DNA from: a virus
Direction: 5' to 3' (one strand)
DNA: 40,474 nucleotides
Virus record (IMG/VR): IMGVR_UViG_3300014325_000025
Span: 1-40,474 of that record
Shown here: piece after piece, positions 18,009 through 26,810 of the stretch
How positions within the stretch are numbered: position 1 is the first letter of the stretch
Layout: every line of letters starts with the position of its first letter
Program-made: the position numbers and the translations under genes
The notes under the pieces: model-generated
Told to the model about the DNA's origin: nothing
What the model saw: the letters and a program-made list of their open reading frames with translations, nothing else
Databases searched by the model: none

Positions 18009-19651
18009 CAACACGTTTCGAGGGGGCAGTGATCACCTCCCCTGAAATGTGGCGCCATGATGAGGCCCGCGCGGACCGCGCGCAAAAATTCATCGAACGA
18101 ATATTGGTCCACACGAAAGGCCGTCACGCCCGTACCCCGTTCATTCTCGAGCCCTGGCAGCGTGACGACATTATCCGACCGCTCATGGGCACCACGATGT
18201 GGGATGAGCAGCTAGGCCAGTGGGTCAGGCAGTACCGTCTAGCCTGGATTGAGCTAGGTCGCAAGAACGGCAAGTCGGAGCTGCTCTCCGCTATGGCGCT
18301 CTATTTCCTGGTGGCCGATGGGGAAGAATCCGCCGAGGTCTACTCGGCGGCCTGCGATCGTGATCAGGCAGGTCTGGTCTATGCCGTCGCGAAGCGGATG
18401 GTTGAGCTTTCCCCTGTGCTGTCGAAGCGACTGGAAGTCATCGACTCTAAGAAGCGCATCGTTGACGCTAAGACGAATTCTTTCTATCAGGTACTTGCCG
18501 CCGATGCGGGCGGCAACCTCGGGCAGAACCCGCATGCAATTCTGTTCGATGAGGTTCTGACCCAGCCTAATCGGGAATTGTGGGATGCGCTGAAAACCGG
18601 TATGGGCACACGTTCCCAGCCGATGATGATTGCTGCGACGACGGCAGGCACGACCGGCGCGGCGTTTTGCTTAGAGGAACACGAATTCTCGGAGCTTGTT
18701 GACGCCGATTCGCAGACGGATCCGCACCGGTTTGTGTTCATGCGGAACACGCCGGTTGATTGGGAATGGACCGATGAGGGTCATCCCCCCGATCCCACGG
18801 CGGGCGTTGAGGCAACAGGCTGGTATCAGGCGAACCCTGCGCTAGGCAGCTTCCTGAGTATCGTCACGCTACGCGCCGAGGCCGAGGAGGCCAAGAAAAG
18901 GCCATCCGCGCAGAACGCGTTCCGACAGTTCCGATTGAACCAGTGGGTTAGCCAGACGAGCAGATGGTTAGACATGGGCATCTGGGATGCCTCGGCCGGA
19001 CCGATACCCGCCGGAGAGTTGCCGCAGCTGCTGACGGGCAGCGTCGCCTACGGGGGCCTGGACCTGGCCTCGGCGAGCGACTTTGCCGCGTGGTGTCTGG
19101 TCTTCCCGGGGGAGGATCGGACCGCGGCAGTCTGGCGGTATTGGGTTCCCGAGGCCGCGGTCGCGCGGCATCGGGCCGCCGACCGGATAGCCGTGTGGGC
19201 CCGGCAGGGCCATGTGACAATCGTCCCCGGCGCGACCATTCCGTTTGACGATATCGAAACAGCCATCCATGAAGACCTCGAACGTTTCGACGTCCAGCGG
19301 GTCGGCTACGACCCGTGGCAGTCACCGCAGATCGTTCAGCGTCTCGAGGATGCTGGCGTTGTCTGCGTGAAGGTCCCACAGACGCTTACGCGTCTGTCGG
19401 CCCCGTCGAAAGAGCTCGAGCGGCTGTTGGCGGAACGGCAGCTAGCGCACGGCGGGCAGCCTGTGTCCAGGTGGATGGCGGACAACGTTGAGGCGGTAAG
19501 GGACGGGGAAGGAAACATTCGTCCGTCGAAAAAGAAATCCGCCGACAAAATCGACGGTGTTTCCGCGCTGGTGAACGCTCTGTTTGTGAACCTCTTGCCG
19601 GATGAAACTCCGGACGTTCCGGAGGTGATTTCCCTGGAGGATTTCCTATGA
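18002..19651 (+). CDS. terL: Terminase large subunit
   Basis: 549 residues. The ATPase part has a Walker A-like GRKNGKS (86-92) and Walker B AILFDEV (179-185). The C-terminal nuclease has YGGLDLASASDFAA (first catalytic Asp), YDPWQ and DGVSALVNAL (last Asp). It is a HK97/phage-type packaging motor that translocates and cuts DNA. GTG 18002 has no ribosome-binding site and follows a possible -10 by about ten bases, so leaderless translation is possible. GTG 18029 is an alternative. Part of the coding sequence (19063-19089) recurs exactly in the repeat-protein gene. Confidence 0.95.
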   Translation: MSTTRFEGAVITSPEMWRHDEARADRAQKFIERILVHTKGRHARTPFILEPWQRDDIIRPLMGTTMWDEQLGQWVRQYRLAWIELGRKNGKSELLSAMALYFLVADGEESAEVYSAACDRDQAGLVYAVAKRMVELSPVLSKRLEVIDSKKRIVDAKTNSFYQVLAADAGGNLGQNPHAILFDEVLTQPNRELWDALKTGMGTRSQPMMIAATTAGTTGAAFCLEEHEFSELVDADSQTDPHRFVFMRNTPVDWEWTDEGHPPDPTAGVEATGWYQANPALGSFLSIVTLRAEAEEAKKRPSAQNAFRQFRLNQWVSQTSRWLDMGIWDASAGPIPAGELPQLLTGSVAYGGLDLASASDFAAWCLVFPGEDRTAAVWRYWVPEAAVARHRAADRIAVWARQGHVTIVPGATIPFDDIETAIHEDLERFDVQRVGYDPWQSPQIVQRLEDAGVVCVKVPQTLTRLSAPSKELERLLAERQLAHGGQPVSRWMADNVEAVRDGEGNIRPSKKKSADKIDGVSALVNALFVNLLPDETPDVPEVISLEDFL

Positions 19652-19818
19652 AGTTTGCCCGCCAGGTGGCGCGGCTCGTGGCCGCGCCGAACTCCCTGCA
19701 GCTAGCCGGATTCGCCCTGATCGCTGCAGGTGTCTGCCTGGTGTTCCTGCCTGCCGGTCTGATCGTCGCGGGAATCCTCGTCTGCGTGGCCAGCCTCGGC
19801 GTTGAGAGGTCGCGCTGA
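19648..19818 (+). CDS. 56-residue membrane protein
   Basis: ATG overlaps the terL stop (ATGA at 19648) and the TGA overlaps the portal ATG. The product begins MKFARQVARLVAAPNSLQLA, then two hydrophobic stretches (GFALIAAGVCLVFL and GLIVAGILVCVASL) and a short VERSR tail. Two membrane helices with a tight turn are predicted. Coupled on both sides within the packaging operon. Function unknown. Confidence 0.75.
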   Translation: MKFARQVARLVAAPNSLQLAGFALIAAGVCLVFLPAGLIVAGILVCVASLGVERSR

Positions 19819-21077
19819 TGTCGATTCTTAGCGCGTTCTCCCGCCGGTCGGCGGGCGCCATCACGGGCCGGGACGTGTGGGGCGATGATTGGATTACCGC
19901 TAGGCGTACCGCGTCAGGCGCCAGGGTAGACCAGGACTCCGCCCTGCGCATGATCGCAGTCTATTTCTGTGTGAGCCTGATCTCTGATGTGATTTCCACA
20001 CTGCCGATTGACACCTACCGGAAGGTGAAGGGTGGGAGGGACGCCATCCCTAACCCCCTGTGGCTGGACCAGCCGAACACGGAAATGACCTCGGTTGATT
20101 TCTGGCATCGGGTACTCGCGTCGATGCTGTTGGACGGGAACGCCTACATCTACGTGAGGCGCACGGATTCGGGCAGCGTCCTGGACCTGACACCGGTACA
20201 TCCCGGGCTGGTCACGCCGTACAGATGGAACGGCAAGCTCACCTATGTGGTGGGGGCGGACGCGAACGGGTCACCGTTGCCCCCTGGCGCGGCGATCCTC
20301 ACCCCGCGAGAACTATTGCACATTCCCGCGTTCGTCCGCCCGGGTGATCTTAAGGGCCTGTCCCCTATCGAGGTTGCCCGCGAGGCTATCGGCCTCGGCG
20401 TGACGATGGAAGAGTACGGCGCACGGTTCTTCGCGCAGGGCGCCACCGTCTCTGGCGTGATCCAGTCGCCGAATGCTTTGGAGCCGACGCAGGCCGAGAT
20501 TATGGCGAGGTCGTTTGCCGCGCGCCATTCGGGCGCGCACAAGTCGCACCTACCCGCAGTGTTGACCGCCGGTAGCACCTGGCAACCGATCACCGTCCCC
20601 AACGACCAGGCACAGTTCCTCGACTCACGCAGGTTCACAAAAACGGAAATCGGTAACCTGTATCGCATTCCCGGTTATCTGCTTGACCCGCAGGTCAGCA
20701 GCACATGGGGCACCGGAATCGAAGAACAAAACCGGATGCTGGTTGATCTCACGTTTAATCCGTGGCTTGTCAGGATTGAAACGGCTATCAGTCAGCGTCT
20801 ACTCGCACGGCCGCAGTTCGCAAAATTCAACCTTGACGCGCTGCTGCGCGGACGCACGTTGGACCGATACCAGTCCCACCAGATCGGTATTTCCGCAGGG
20901 TTCTTGACCGTGAATGAGGCCAGGGCCCGCGAGGATCTACCCCCGATTGACGGGGGAGACGAAATGAAGGCACCGGCAGCCCCGGTGCCCCCACCCGCCG
21001 CGCCTGCGGCGGACCAGCCCGCGGCAGATCAGCCTGCAGCGGATGACAGCACCGGGGAAAACCAGAATGGAAATTGA
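19818..21077 (+). CDS. Portal protein (HK97 family)
   Basis: 419 residues. It has the family landmarks: ALRMIAVYFCVSLISDVIST near the N terminus, LPIDTYRK, a DFWHRVLASMLLDGNAYIY block, PREELLHIPAF-like LTPRELLHIPAFVRPGD, GLSPIEVAREAIGLGVTMEE, the KTEIGNLYRIPGYLL stem segment and a Pro/Ala/Asp-rich C-terminal tail. It forms the dodecameric vertex through which DNA enters the head. It precedes protease and capsid genes. Confidence 0.95.
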   Translation: MSILSAFSRRSAGAITGRDVWGDDWITARRTASGARVDQDSALRMIAVYFCVSLISDVISTLPIDTYRKVKGGRDAIPNPLWLDQPNTEMTSVDFWHRVLASMLLDGNAYIYVRRTDSGSVLDLTPVHPGLVTPYRWNGKLTYVVGADANGSPLPPGAAILTPRELLHIPAFVRPGDLKGLSPIEVAREAIGLGVTMEEYGARFFAQGATVSGVIQSPNALEPTQAEIMARSFAARHSGAHKSHLPAVLTAGSTWQPITVPNDQAQFLDSRRFTKTEIGNLYRIPGYLLDPQVSSTWGTGIEEQNRMLVDLTFNPWLVRIETAISQRLLARPQFAKFNLDALLRGRTLDRYQSHQIGISAGFLTVNEARAREDLPPIDGGDEMKAPAAPVPPPAAPAADQPAADQPAADDSTGENQNGN

Positions 21078-21660
21078 ACGGCGCCTACATAGCGCCGATG
21101 TCGAGGTCCGCGCGGACCATGCGGGTAACAAGACCATCGAGGGCTACGCCGCGGTGTTCGGTGCGCGGTCGCAGAACCTCGGCGGGTTCGTCGAGCGGAT
21201 CGATTCGGGGGCGTTCGCCGAATCGCTGGCAGCTGGGGACGATGTCCGCGCGCTGCTGAATCACGATCCCAATTTTGTCCTCGGCCGATCGACCGCGGGC
21301 ACGCTCGAGCTTGCCGCGGACAGCACCGGATTGCACTACCGGATCACGCCGTCCAACGCGCAGTATGCGAAAGACCTTGTGATCGCCATGGAACGTGGCG
21401 ACGTCACACAGTCCTCGTTCGGATTCCGTACGAACCCGGACGGTGATACCTGGTCCTACACCGAGGACGATTTCCCGCTTCGGACGCTGACCTCGGTCCG
21501 GCTGATCGACGTCTCGCCTGTGACTTTCCCGGCGTATCTGGACACCGACTCGCACGTGTCCACCCGCGCGGCCTCCCACGCGCACACCATGCGCGCGGTC
21601 CGCGACTTCGAGCCCGCGTGGCCTCTGCTGGACGCCCTGCAGTCCCGCCGGTACATCTAA
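21067..21660 (+). CDS. Prohead protease (HK97 family, U35)
   Basis: 197 residues from ATG 21067, after GGGGAAAACCAGA. Motifs include TIEGYAAVFG, a catalytic His in RALLNHDPNFVLGRS (H66) and Ser in VTQSSFGF (S116 or S117), then RTLTSVRLIDVSPVTFPAYL. It would process the capsid delta domain during maturation. It overlaps the portal gene by 11 bases. Confidence 0.93.
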   Translation: MEIERRLHSADVEVRADHAGNKTIEGYAAVFGARSQNLGGFVERIDSGAFAESLAAGDDVRALLNHDPNFVLGRSTAGTLELAADSTGLHYRITPSNAQYAKDLVIAMERGDVTQSSFGFRTNPDGDTWSYTEDDFPLRTLTSVRLIDVSPVTFPAYLDTDSHVSTRAASHAHTMRAVRDFEPAWPLLDALQSRRYI

Positions 21661-21678
21661 CAAACTCTCACGCCGTCA

Positions 21679-21709
21679 GGCCGACCCCAACGGGGCGCGG
21701 CCTTTTTTT
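21679..21709 (+). terminator. Hairpin with T7 between protease and capsid genes
   Basis: GGCCG-a-CCCC-aac-GGGG-cg-CGGCC followed by seven T. An intrinsic terminator shape ahead of the capsid gene could reduce upstream readthrough or mark a partial terminator. The next ATG is only 22 bases downstream. Confidence 0.7.
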
Positions 21710-21731
21710 GTGCGCAAATTCAGAAGGAACT

Positions 21732-22985
21732 ATGAGCGACATTATCAATACCCTGATTGAGAAGCGCCAGGCCGCGTGGGAGCACGCGAAGGGCATTCTC
21801 GACCGGGCGGACGACCAGGGCCGCCTGTCCGCCGAGGACCGGGCCGCCTACGACCGGGCATCGTCCGACCTGGACCAGGTCGACGCGGACATCCGTTCGG
21901 CGCAGGAACAGGAGAAGCGGCAGGCCGCGGTGGATGCCCTGCGCGCGGACGAACTCCGTTCCGGCCTTGACGTCAACGGGTCGACTCCCACGCCCCCGGC
22001 GGACCGGGAGAACCTGCGCGCGTTTGTCGCTGGCGAGCGACGCAGCGTCGAGTTCAGCATGGCCTCGGCTGAGGCTCGCGCGAACGAGCTTTTCGTCTCC
22101 ACGACCGGATCCTCGACTGGTGGGCAGCTCGTCCCGACCACCTTCGTCGACTCCCTGATCGAGTACATGGTCGTCAACTCCGGTGTTCTCGCGGTTGAGC
22201 CGACGATCATCCGAACCGATTCGGGTGAGACACTGACGATGCCACGCGTCTCGGCGATCACCGGTGCGGCAAGCATCATCGCGGAAGGCGCGGCGCTTTC
22301 CAACGCGCGCCCGGCATTTGACCAGGTGTCCCTGTCTGCCTATAAGTACGGGTTCCTGCGGCAGCTGTCCCCCGAGCTTGTGTCCGATTCCGCCGTCAAC
22401 ATTCTGGAATTCCTCGCGCGTGACGGCGGACGGGCGATGGGCAACGGCCTCGGCGCCCATCTTCTGGCCGGCACGGGCACCGGGCAGCCGCAGGGAGTTC
22501 TCACCGCGGCGACTCTCGGAAAGACGGGCCCGACCGGTGCAACCGGTGGTTTCGGTGCGCAGAACACGGTGGGCCAGGGCGGCGATCTGCTCATTGACCT
22601 GATCTACTCGGTGATTGCACCGTACCGGGCCAACGGCAAGTTCCTGATGCATGACAGCACGCTCGCCAGCATTCGGAAGCTGAAGGACAGCAACGGCGTT
22701 TACGTGTGGGCCCCTGGCCTGACCGCGGACACCCCGGGCACGATTCTCGGCTACCCGGTGTTCACCGACCCGAACATGCCGACCGTTGCCCTCTCGGCGA
22801 AGAGCATCCTGTTCGGTGATTTCTCCACCTACGCGGTTCGGCTGGTCGGCCCGGTCCGCTACGAGCGGTCCGACGACTACGCGTTTGCGAACGATTTGAT
22901 CACCTATCGGACGCTGCTGCGCGCGGATGGCAAGCAGCTGGACACCACGGGCGCCATCAAGTACTTCCAGGGCGCTGCCACCTGA
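21732..22985 (+). CDS. Major capsid protein (HK97 fold)
   Basis: 417 residues. The N-terminal 90 residues are a charged coiled-coil delta domain (LIEKRQAAWEHAKGILDRAD and DLDQVDADIRSAQEQEKRQA), followed by the HK97 fold: STTGSSTGGQLVPTTFVDSL, MPRVSAITGAASIIAEGAAL, and near the end LVGPVRYERSDDYAFANDLI. The ATG at 21732 follows AGAAGGAAC. The delta domain probably acts as scaffold and is cut by the upstream protease near residues 90-110. Confidence 0.95.
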   Translation: MSDIINTLIEKRQAAWEHAKGILDRADDQGRLSAEDRAAYDRASSDLDQVDADIRSAQEQEKRQAAVDALRADELRSGLDVNGSTPTPPADRENLRAFVAGERRSVEFSMASAEARANELFVSTTGSSTGGQLVPTTFVDSLIEYMVVNSGVLAVEPTIIRTDSGETLTMPRVSAITGAASIIAEGAALSNARPAFDQVSLSAYKYGFLRQLSPELVSDSAVNILEFLARDGGRAMGNGLGAHLLAGTGTGQPQGVLTAATLGKTGPTGATGGFGAQNTVGQGGDLLIDLIYSVIAPYRANGKFLMHDSTLASIRKLKDSNGVYVWAPGLTADTPGTILGYPVFTDPNMPTVALSAKSILFGDFSTYAVRLVGPVRYERSDDYAFANDLITYRTLLRADGKQLDTTGAIKYFQGAAT

Positions 22986-23051
22986 TTCGGCTACAGGCGG
23001 GCGGGATAGCCCCGCCCGCCTGTCCATCCAATTTACACGAATGGAGCGCCG

Positions 23052-23279
23052 ATGATTGTGCGAATGCTAGTTGACGTTTCCGGGCTACGCGACGGGGCCA
23101 GCTGGCCAGCCGCAGGCGAAACCCTCGAGCTTCCCGACGCCGAGGCGTCGGCCTACTGCGCGCTAGGAATGTGTGAACCCGTCCGCGGAACCGTCGAGGA
23201 TCGGCGTGAAACCGCCGACGTGATGACCACCGAAACCGTGTCCAGACGCCCCCCGGGGCGTCCGCGAAAGGCGACCTGA
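23052..23279 (+). CDS. Conserved small virion-module protein with AT-hook-like tail
   Basis: 75 residues beginning MIVRMLVDVSGLRDGASWPA. The first 45 residues resemble small head-module proteins found just after the capsid gene in other actinophages (LELPDAEASAYCALGMCEPV). The C terminus RRPPGRPRKAT contains a GRPRK AT-hook-like motif and may bind DNA or be disordered. Coupled to the next small gene (TGATG). Confidence 0.7.
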   Translation: MIVRMLVDVSGLRDGASWPAAGETLELPDAEASAYCALGMCEPVRGTVEDRRETADVMTTETVSRRPPGRPRKAT

Positions 23280-23389
23280 TGGCAATTGTGGTTGTGGACG
23301 AGCCTGTGATTTTGACCAGCGTCTCAGGCGCTGGTGACGAGACGAACGAGAACGACGGGGATTGCAATGGGTGCACTGGTAACGGCTGA
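23279..23389 (+). CDS. 36-residue acidic peptide
   Basis: ATG overlaps the upstream stop as TGATG. The product begins MAIVVVDEPVILTSVSGAGD and ends in an acidic Asn/Gly-rich tail with two Cys (DCNGCTGNG). It overlaps the start of the next gene by 23 bases. The tight coupling supports translation; function unknown. It may be a vestige of a connector gene. Confidence 0.45.
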   Translation: MAIVVVDEPVILTSVSGAGDETNENDGDCNGCTGNG

Positions 23390-23756
23390 GGCGAACAGCC
23401 TGGTCAACGCGAGTCTCGGCACGGCCACCTACACTGCGCCAACCACGCCGATCAAGCTGCGGCTGATGACCGCTAACGGGTCTGCCTCTGCGGCCGGCAC
23501 CGAGGTTACGGGTGGTTCTTACGCGTCGCAGACGATTACGTTTGCCTCTGCGTCGGGCGGATCCGCGGCGGGCCCGCCGTCCGGGAACCTTGATTTCACG
23601 GGCATGCCCGCGGTCACCGTTGTCGGCGTAGAAATCTGGGATTCCAACGGTACGCCTCGGCGTCTTTGGTGGGGCGCTCTGACCACGTCCAGGACTCTAA
23701 CCGCAGGCGATGTCCTGCGTTTCCCTGCCAGCTCGATTACCGCTGCTCTCACCTGA
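23367..23756 (+). CDS. Conserved phage virion protein (decoration or fibre-like)
   Basis: 129 residues from ATG 23367. It has the pattern IKLRLMTANGSASAAGTEVT, GGSYASQ, then VVGVEIWDSNGTPRRLWWGA and LTAGDVLRFPASS. This beta-rich family is found in capsid or tail modules of many phages and is usually annotated as a tail or fibre protein. It lies between capsid and connector genes, next to the repeat protein, so a head decoration or fibre role is plausible. Confidence 0.65.
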   Translation: MGALVTAEANSLVNASLGTATYTAPTTPIKLRLMTANGSASAAGTEVTGGSYASQTITFASASGGSAAGPPSGNLDFTGMPAVTVVGVEIWDSNGTPRRLWWGALTTSRTLTAGDVLRFPASSITAALT

Positions 23757-23782
23757 TCTGGCCCTAGGGGGAGGCTACCCCG

Positions 23783-25507
23783 ATGGCCAAATTTGACACT
23801 CTCGTAGAAAACTTTTCCGGCGGGTCCCTACCGGCTACCTTCACGACGGTGGGCACGGGCGTTTCCGTGTCCTCCGGTAAGGTGCAGATCCCGGAAACGG
23901 CCACCACCGCCGGCATAAACACCGCGGCGTCCACATACGACATCTCAAATTCGTCATTGTCGTGTGAGTTTGCGTTTCCGGCAACGGTCAATTCTCCGCT
24001 GTATCTGTTCACGATCCAGCCGGATGGCAATAACGGTGCCGCGTGGATTCGTGTTAACGCCTCCGATTTGCAAATGTCCGCCAAGACCGGCGGCACGAAC
24101 ATTTTCAGTACGACTATCACGTACAGTGCGACGAATCATCGGTGGCTGCGTTTCCGTGAGGCGGCGGGCACGTTCTACTGGGAGACCAGCCCGGACGGTA
24201 GTACGTGGACGTCGCAGGGGTCGATTACCTCGCCCACGTGGGCCTCCGGGAATATCCTTAACGCGACGTGGTCGGGTAGGACGTTCGGCACGGCCATCGG
24301 TAACACGGCGACGGTCGACAACATCAACACGACTGGTGCGGCAACCGTATCGGCGGATGCTGCACTGTCGTCCGCTGCGGCTGTAACGGCCTCGGCGGGA
24401 ATGGTCGGCCAGGCCGCTACCGGCCTGGCCTCTGCCGCCAGTCTGACCGTGGCTGGCACTCCTGTGCGTCCAGCTGCGGCGGGTCTTTCCGCCGTGGCTT
24501 CTCTGACGCTGGCGGATACGCCTATCCGGCTGGCCTCTGCGGCATTGTCCGCTGCGGCCTCTCTAACGGCCGCAGACACGCCAATCCGCCCCGCCGCGGC
24601 CTCCATGTCGGCAGGTTCCGCCGTGTCCGCCACGGCGGTTCTAGGGGCCGTTACGGCTGTTTCCGGTGCGGCCTCGGCCGCACTGTCCGCATCGGCCATT
24701 GCGGTCGTGCCTGCAGGCGCCTCTCTGTCGTCTGCCACGGCGCTGGTGGCCGAGGCGACAGGTACCGGTCCGCAGACCGCCGGCGCCTCCCTGACCGCGG
24801 CAGCTGCCCTGACCGCGGTCGCGGTCGCGGTCGCGCCCGTGGCCGCGGGCCTTTCCGCAGGCGCTGCACTATCTGCGGCAGCTACCAGGTATGCCCCCGC
24901 TGCGGGCAGCCTCTCCGCGGCCACGAGTCTCGGAGTAAGCCCCGTAGCGGTCGTTTCGGCCTCGGCCGACCTGGCGGCAGGTTCCGCGGCTGCCGCCGAC
25001 ACGGCGGGCACAGTCACGGGCGACGCCTCTCTCACCGCGGCCTCGACGCTGGCCTCTGCGGCGACTGCTGTCCGGCTGGCAGCAGTCGGCCTGGCAACAT
25101 CCGCAGTCCAGGCTGCGGACACGCTGCCCGTCCGGCTGGCAGACGCCAGCCTGACCGCAGGCTCGAGCGTGACACCGGACGGTGGGCTACTCGTCGCCCC
25201 GGCTTCGGCAGCCCTGGCCTCGGCGAGCGACTTTGCCGCCTCGGTCGACGGATCCCAGCAGGGCCGGTCAGACCTGGCCTCGGCGTCCGCCGTCACCGCG
25301 AACGCGCTACGCGTCCGGCTGGCGTCGGCTGACCTCGCGGCCTCGGCCTCGGCTACGGCAGCCGCAGGGCAGCGTTTCGCGACCGCGGATGCCACGGCCA
25401 TAGCCGTAGCGCATCTGACCGCCTCGGCGGCGGTCACCGCCCATTACGCCATGCCCGGATGGCGCCGATTCCTCGAGCTCGTGTCCACCGTCAGGAGTGT
25501 CCGTTGA
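23783..25507 (+). CDS. Virion protein with LamG-like head and about 16 alanine-rich repeats
   Basis: 574 residues. The first 185 or so form a beta-sandwich-like domain (DTLVENFSGGSLPATFTTVG, then FYWETSPDGSTWTSQGS), reminiscent of concanavalin/laminin-G folds. Residues about 190-545 are a run of roughly 20-residue repeats of the type A-x-LSAAASLTAADTPIRPA, rich in Ala, Ser, Thr and Val. The C terminus is MPGWRRFLELVS. It sits between capsid and connector genes, so a head fibre or decoration protein is likely. Codon-level repetition creates spurious long frames on the other strand. Confidence 0.75.
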   Translation: MAKFDTLVENFSGGSLPATFTTVGTGVSVSSGKVQIPETATTAGINTAASTYDISNSSLSCEFAFPATVNSPLYLFTIQPDGNNGAAWIRVNASDLQMSAKTGGTNIFSTTITYSATNHRWLRFREAAGTFYWETSPDGSTWTSQGSITSPTWASGNILNATWSGRTFGTAIGNTATVDNINTTGAATVSADAALSSAAAVTASAGMVGQAATGLASAASLTVAGTPVRPAAAGLSAVASLTLADTPIRLASAALSAAASLTAADTPIRPAAASMSAGSAVSATAVLGAVTAVSGAASAALSASAIAVVPAGASLSSATALVAEATGTGPQTAGASLTAAAALTAVAVAVAPVAAGLSAGAALSAAATRYAPAAGSLSAATSLGVSPVAVVSASADLAAGSAAAADTAGTVTGDASLTAASTLASAATAVRLAAVGLATSAVQAADTLPVRLADASLTAGSSVTPDGGLLVAPASAALASASDFAASVDGSQQGRSDLASASAVTANALRVRLASADLAASASATAAAGQRFATADATAIAVAHLTASAAVTAHYAMPGWRRFLELVSTVRSVR

Positions 25508-26349
25508 TCCGTGCACTGACCGGCACACCCGTGACGGTTGTCTTTCGTTTCACCCTGGATGAGATACCGACCGATCCTGACGGGCAGGCTGTAACCGTCA
25601 CCGCGACCGGGCCGACCGGGCCCGTTGATACGGGCCCGGTTACCCGGGAGGCCATCGGCGTCTACTCGGTCCGCCTGCCCGCCTCGCCGAACCCGACACA
25701 GCTGGACGTCATCTGCGCGGGTGAGTTCGCAGGCGACCCGGTCGCCCTCGCCGAAACCGTGGAGGTTGTGTCCGCACGCCTCTTCGACCTGGTGGAGTTG
25801 CGCGCGGCCGATCCCGCGTTAGCCGACCGGGACCGCTGGCCGACCGATCTGCTCGAGACGGTGCGGATGGAAACGGAGGATGAGGCCGAGCAGATCATGG
25901 CCCGTTCGTTTTTCCGCCGCTACCGGACGTCCACCGTGATCGCCGATGGCAACTACGAGCTGTGGGTTGATAGTCCCCTGCCGATACGGCAGGTGGTTTC
26001 CGCGGCCATCGCGGGCGAGGCCGTAGACGTGTCCGCGGTGCGGTCGACCCGGCTAGGGGCGGTCACGAACCCGGACGGCTGGCCATCCGAGACAGACGTG
26101 AGCCTGTCCGTCGTCTACGGCGAGGACAGAGTTCCTACCGATATCCGCCGCGCGGCCATCATCCGCGCCAGGACCAGACTGTTCGATTTCAACTCCGGGA
26201 TTCCGGATCGGGCCACGGGGTTCACCGCCGCCGAAGGTGGCGGCACGTACATGCTCGCCACCCCCGGCAGGGCCGGGTGGGAAACAGGCATTCCCGAAGT
26301 CGATGCCGTCTACAAGAGGCATTCCTACCGGATCCCGGGGGTGTGGTGA
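25504..26349 (+). CDS. Head-tail connector protein
   Basis: 281 residues from a TTG at 25504 that overlaps the upstream stop (TTGA) after AGGAG. An N-terminal beta domain (TGTPVTVVFRFTLDEIPTDP) is followed by a connector-like core: ETVRMETEDEAEQIMARSFF, DIRRAAIIRARTRLF and a C-terminal TGIPEVDAVYKRHSY. This matches gp6-type adaptor proteins, which bind below the portal. The fusion of a beta domain to the adaptor is typical of actinophages. Confidence 0.75.
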   Translation: MIRALTGTPVTVVFRFTLDEIPTDPDGQAVTVTATGPTGPVDTGPVTREAIGVYSVRLPASPNPTQLDVICAGEFAGDPVALAETVEVVSARLFDLVELRAADPALADRDRWPTDLLETVRMETEDEAEQIMARSFFRRYRTSTVIADGNYELWVDSPLPIRQVVSAAIAGEAVDVSAVRSTRLGAVTNPDGWPSETDVSLSVVYGEDRVPTDIRRAAIIRARTRLFDFNSGIPDRATGFTAAEGGGTYMLATPGRAGWETGIPEVDAVYKRHSYRIPGVW

Positions 26350-26781
26350 ATGACCTGGTATCCGACAACCGCCTTTCAGGTCAAGCGTGCGGCCGTACAG
26401 GCCATCTCTGCTCTACTGCCTGACGTCCAGGTCACCTATGGCCATCCGGGGCGATCCGTCGCGGCCGAGTGGGTATGCATCGGCGACGTGTCATGGGCCT
26501 CGGACGGCTACGCCAGCCTCGGCGACCGGCAGAAGGAAGAGCGTTACAGCATCTCCCTCACCGTGGACGTCCAGATTTCGGGCGGAACGTTCGAGGCCGC
26601 CGAGGCTCGCGCGGCCGATCTGATGGCAGCCATCGCCCTGTATTTCCGGTCCAGCCCGTTCATGGCGTTCGGCAGGCGGACCGAAATTTCGGTCGAGATG
26701 GATTCCGCGTCCGCCTACGACTATCCGAACGGCAGGGCCGTTCTGTTCACGGGCGCTTTGGCCGTCGTTTCACGCCTCTAA
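26350..26781 (+). CDS. Tail terminator or neck protein
   Basis: 143 residues. It has a helical start (AFQVKRAAVQAISALLPDVQ), VTYGHPG, and a repeated strand pattern (YSISLTVDVQISGG, AARADLMAAIALYF-like helix, EISVEMDSASAYDYPNGRAV). This is the arrangement seen in tail terminator proteins of siphophages. It lies right before the tail tube gene, as expected. The specific role is inferred from position. Confidence 0.65.
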   Translation: MTWYPTTAFQVKRAAVQAISALLPDVQVTYGHPGRSVAAEWVCIGDVSWASDGYASLGDRQKEERYSISLTVDVQISGGTFEAAEARAADLMAAIALYFRSSPFMAFGRRTEISVEMDSASAYDYPNGRAVLFTGALAVVSRL

Positions 26782-26810
26782 TTCAACCTCACCCGTAAGG
26801 CATCATATCT

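Noticed and set aside
21720-23027. A 435-codon open frame on the minus strand
   Set aside because: It lies opposite the major capsid gene, has no family features, and arises from GC-rich third positions.
24175-25437. A 420-codon minus-strand frame rich in Ala and Thr
   Set aside because: It is the mirror of the alanine-rich repeat gene on the plus strand and has no ribosome-binding site.
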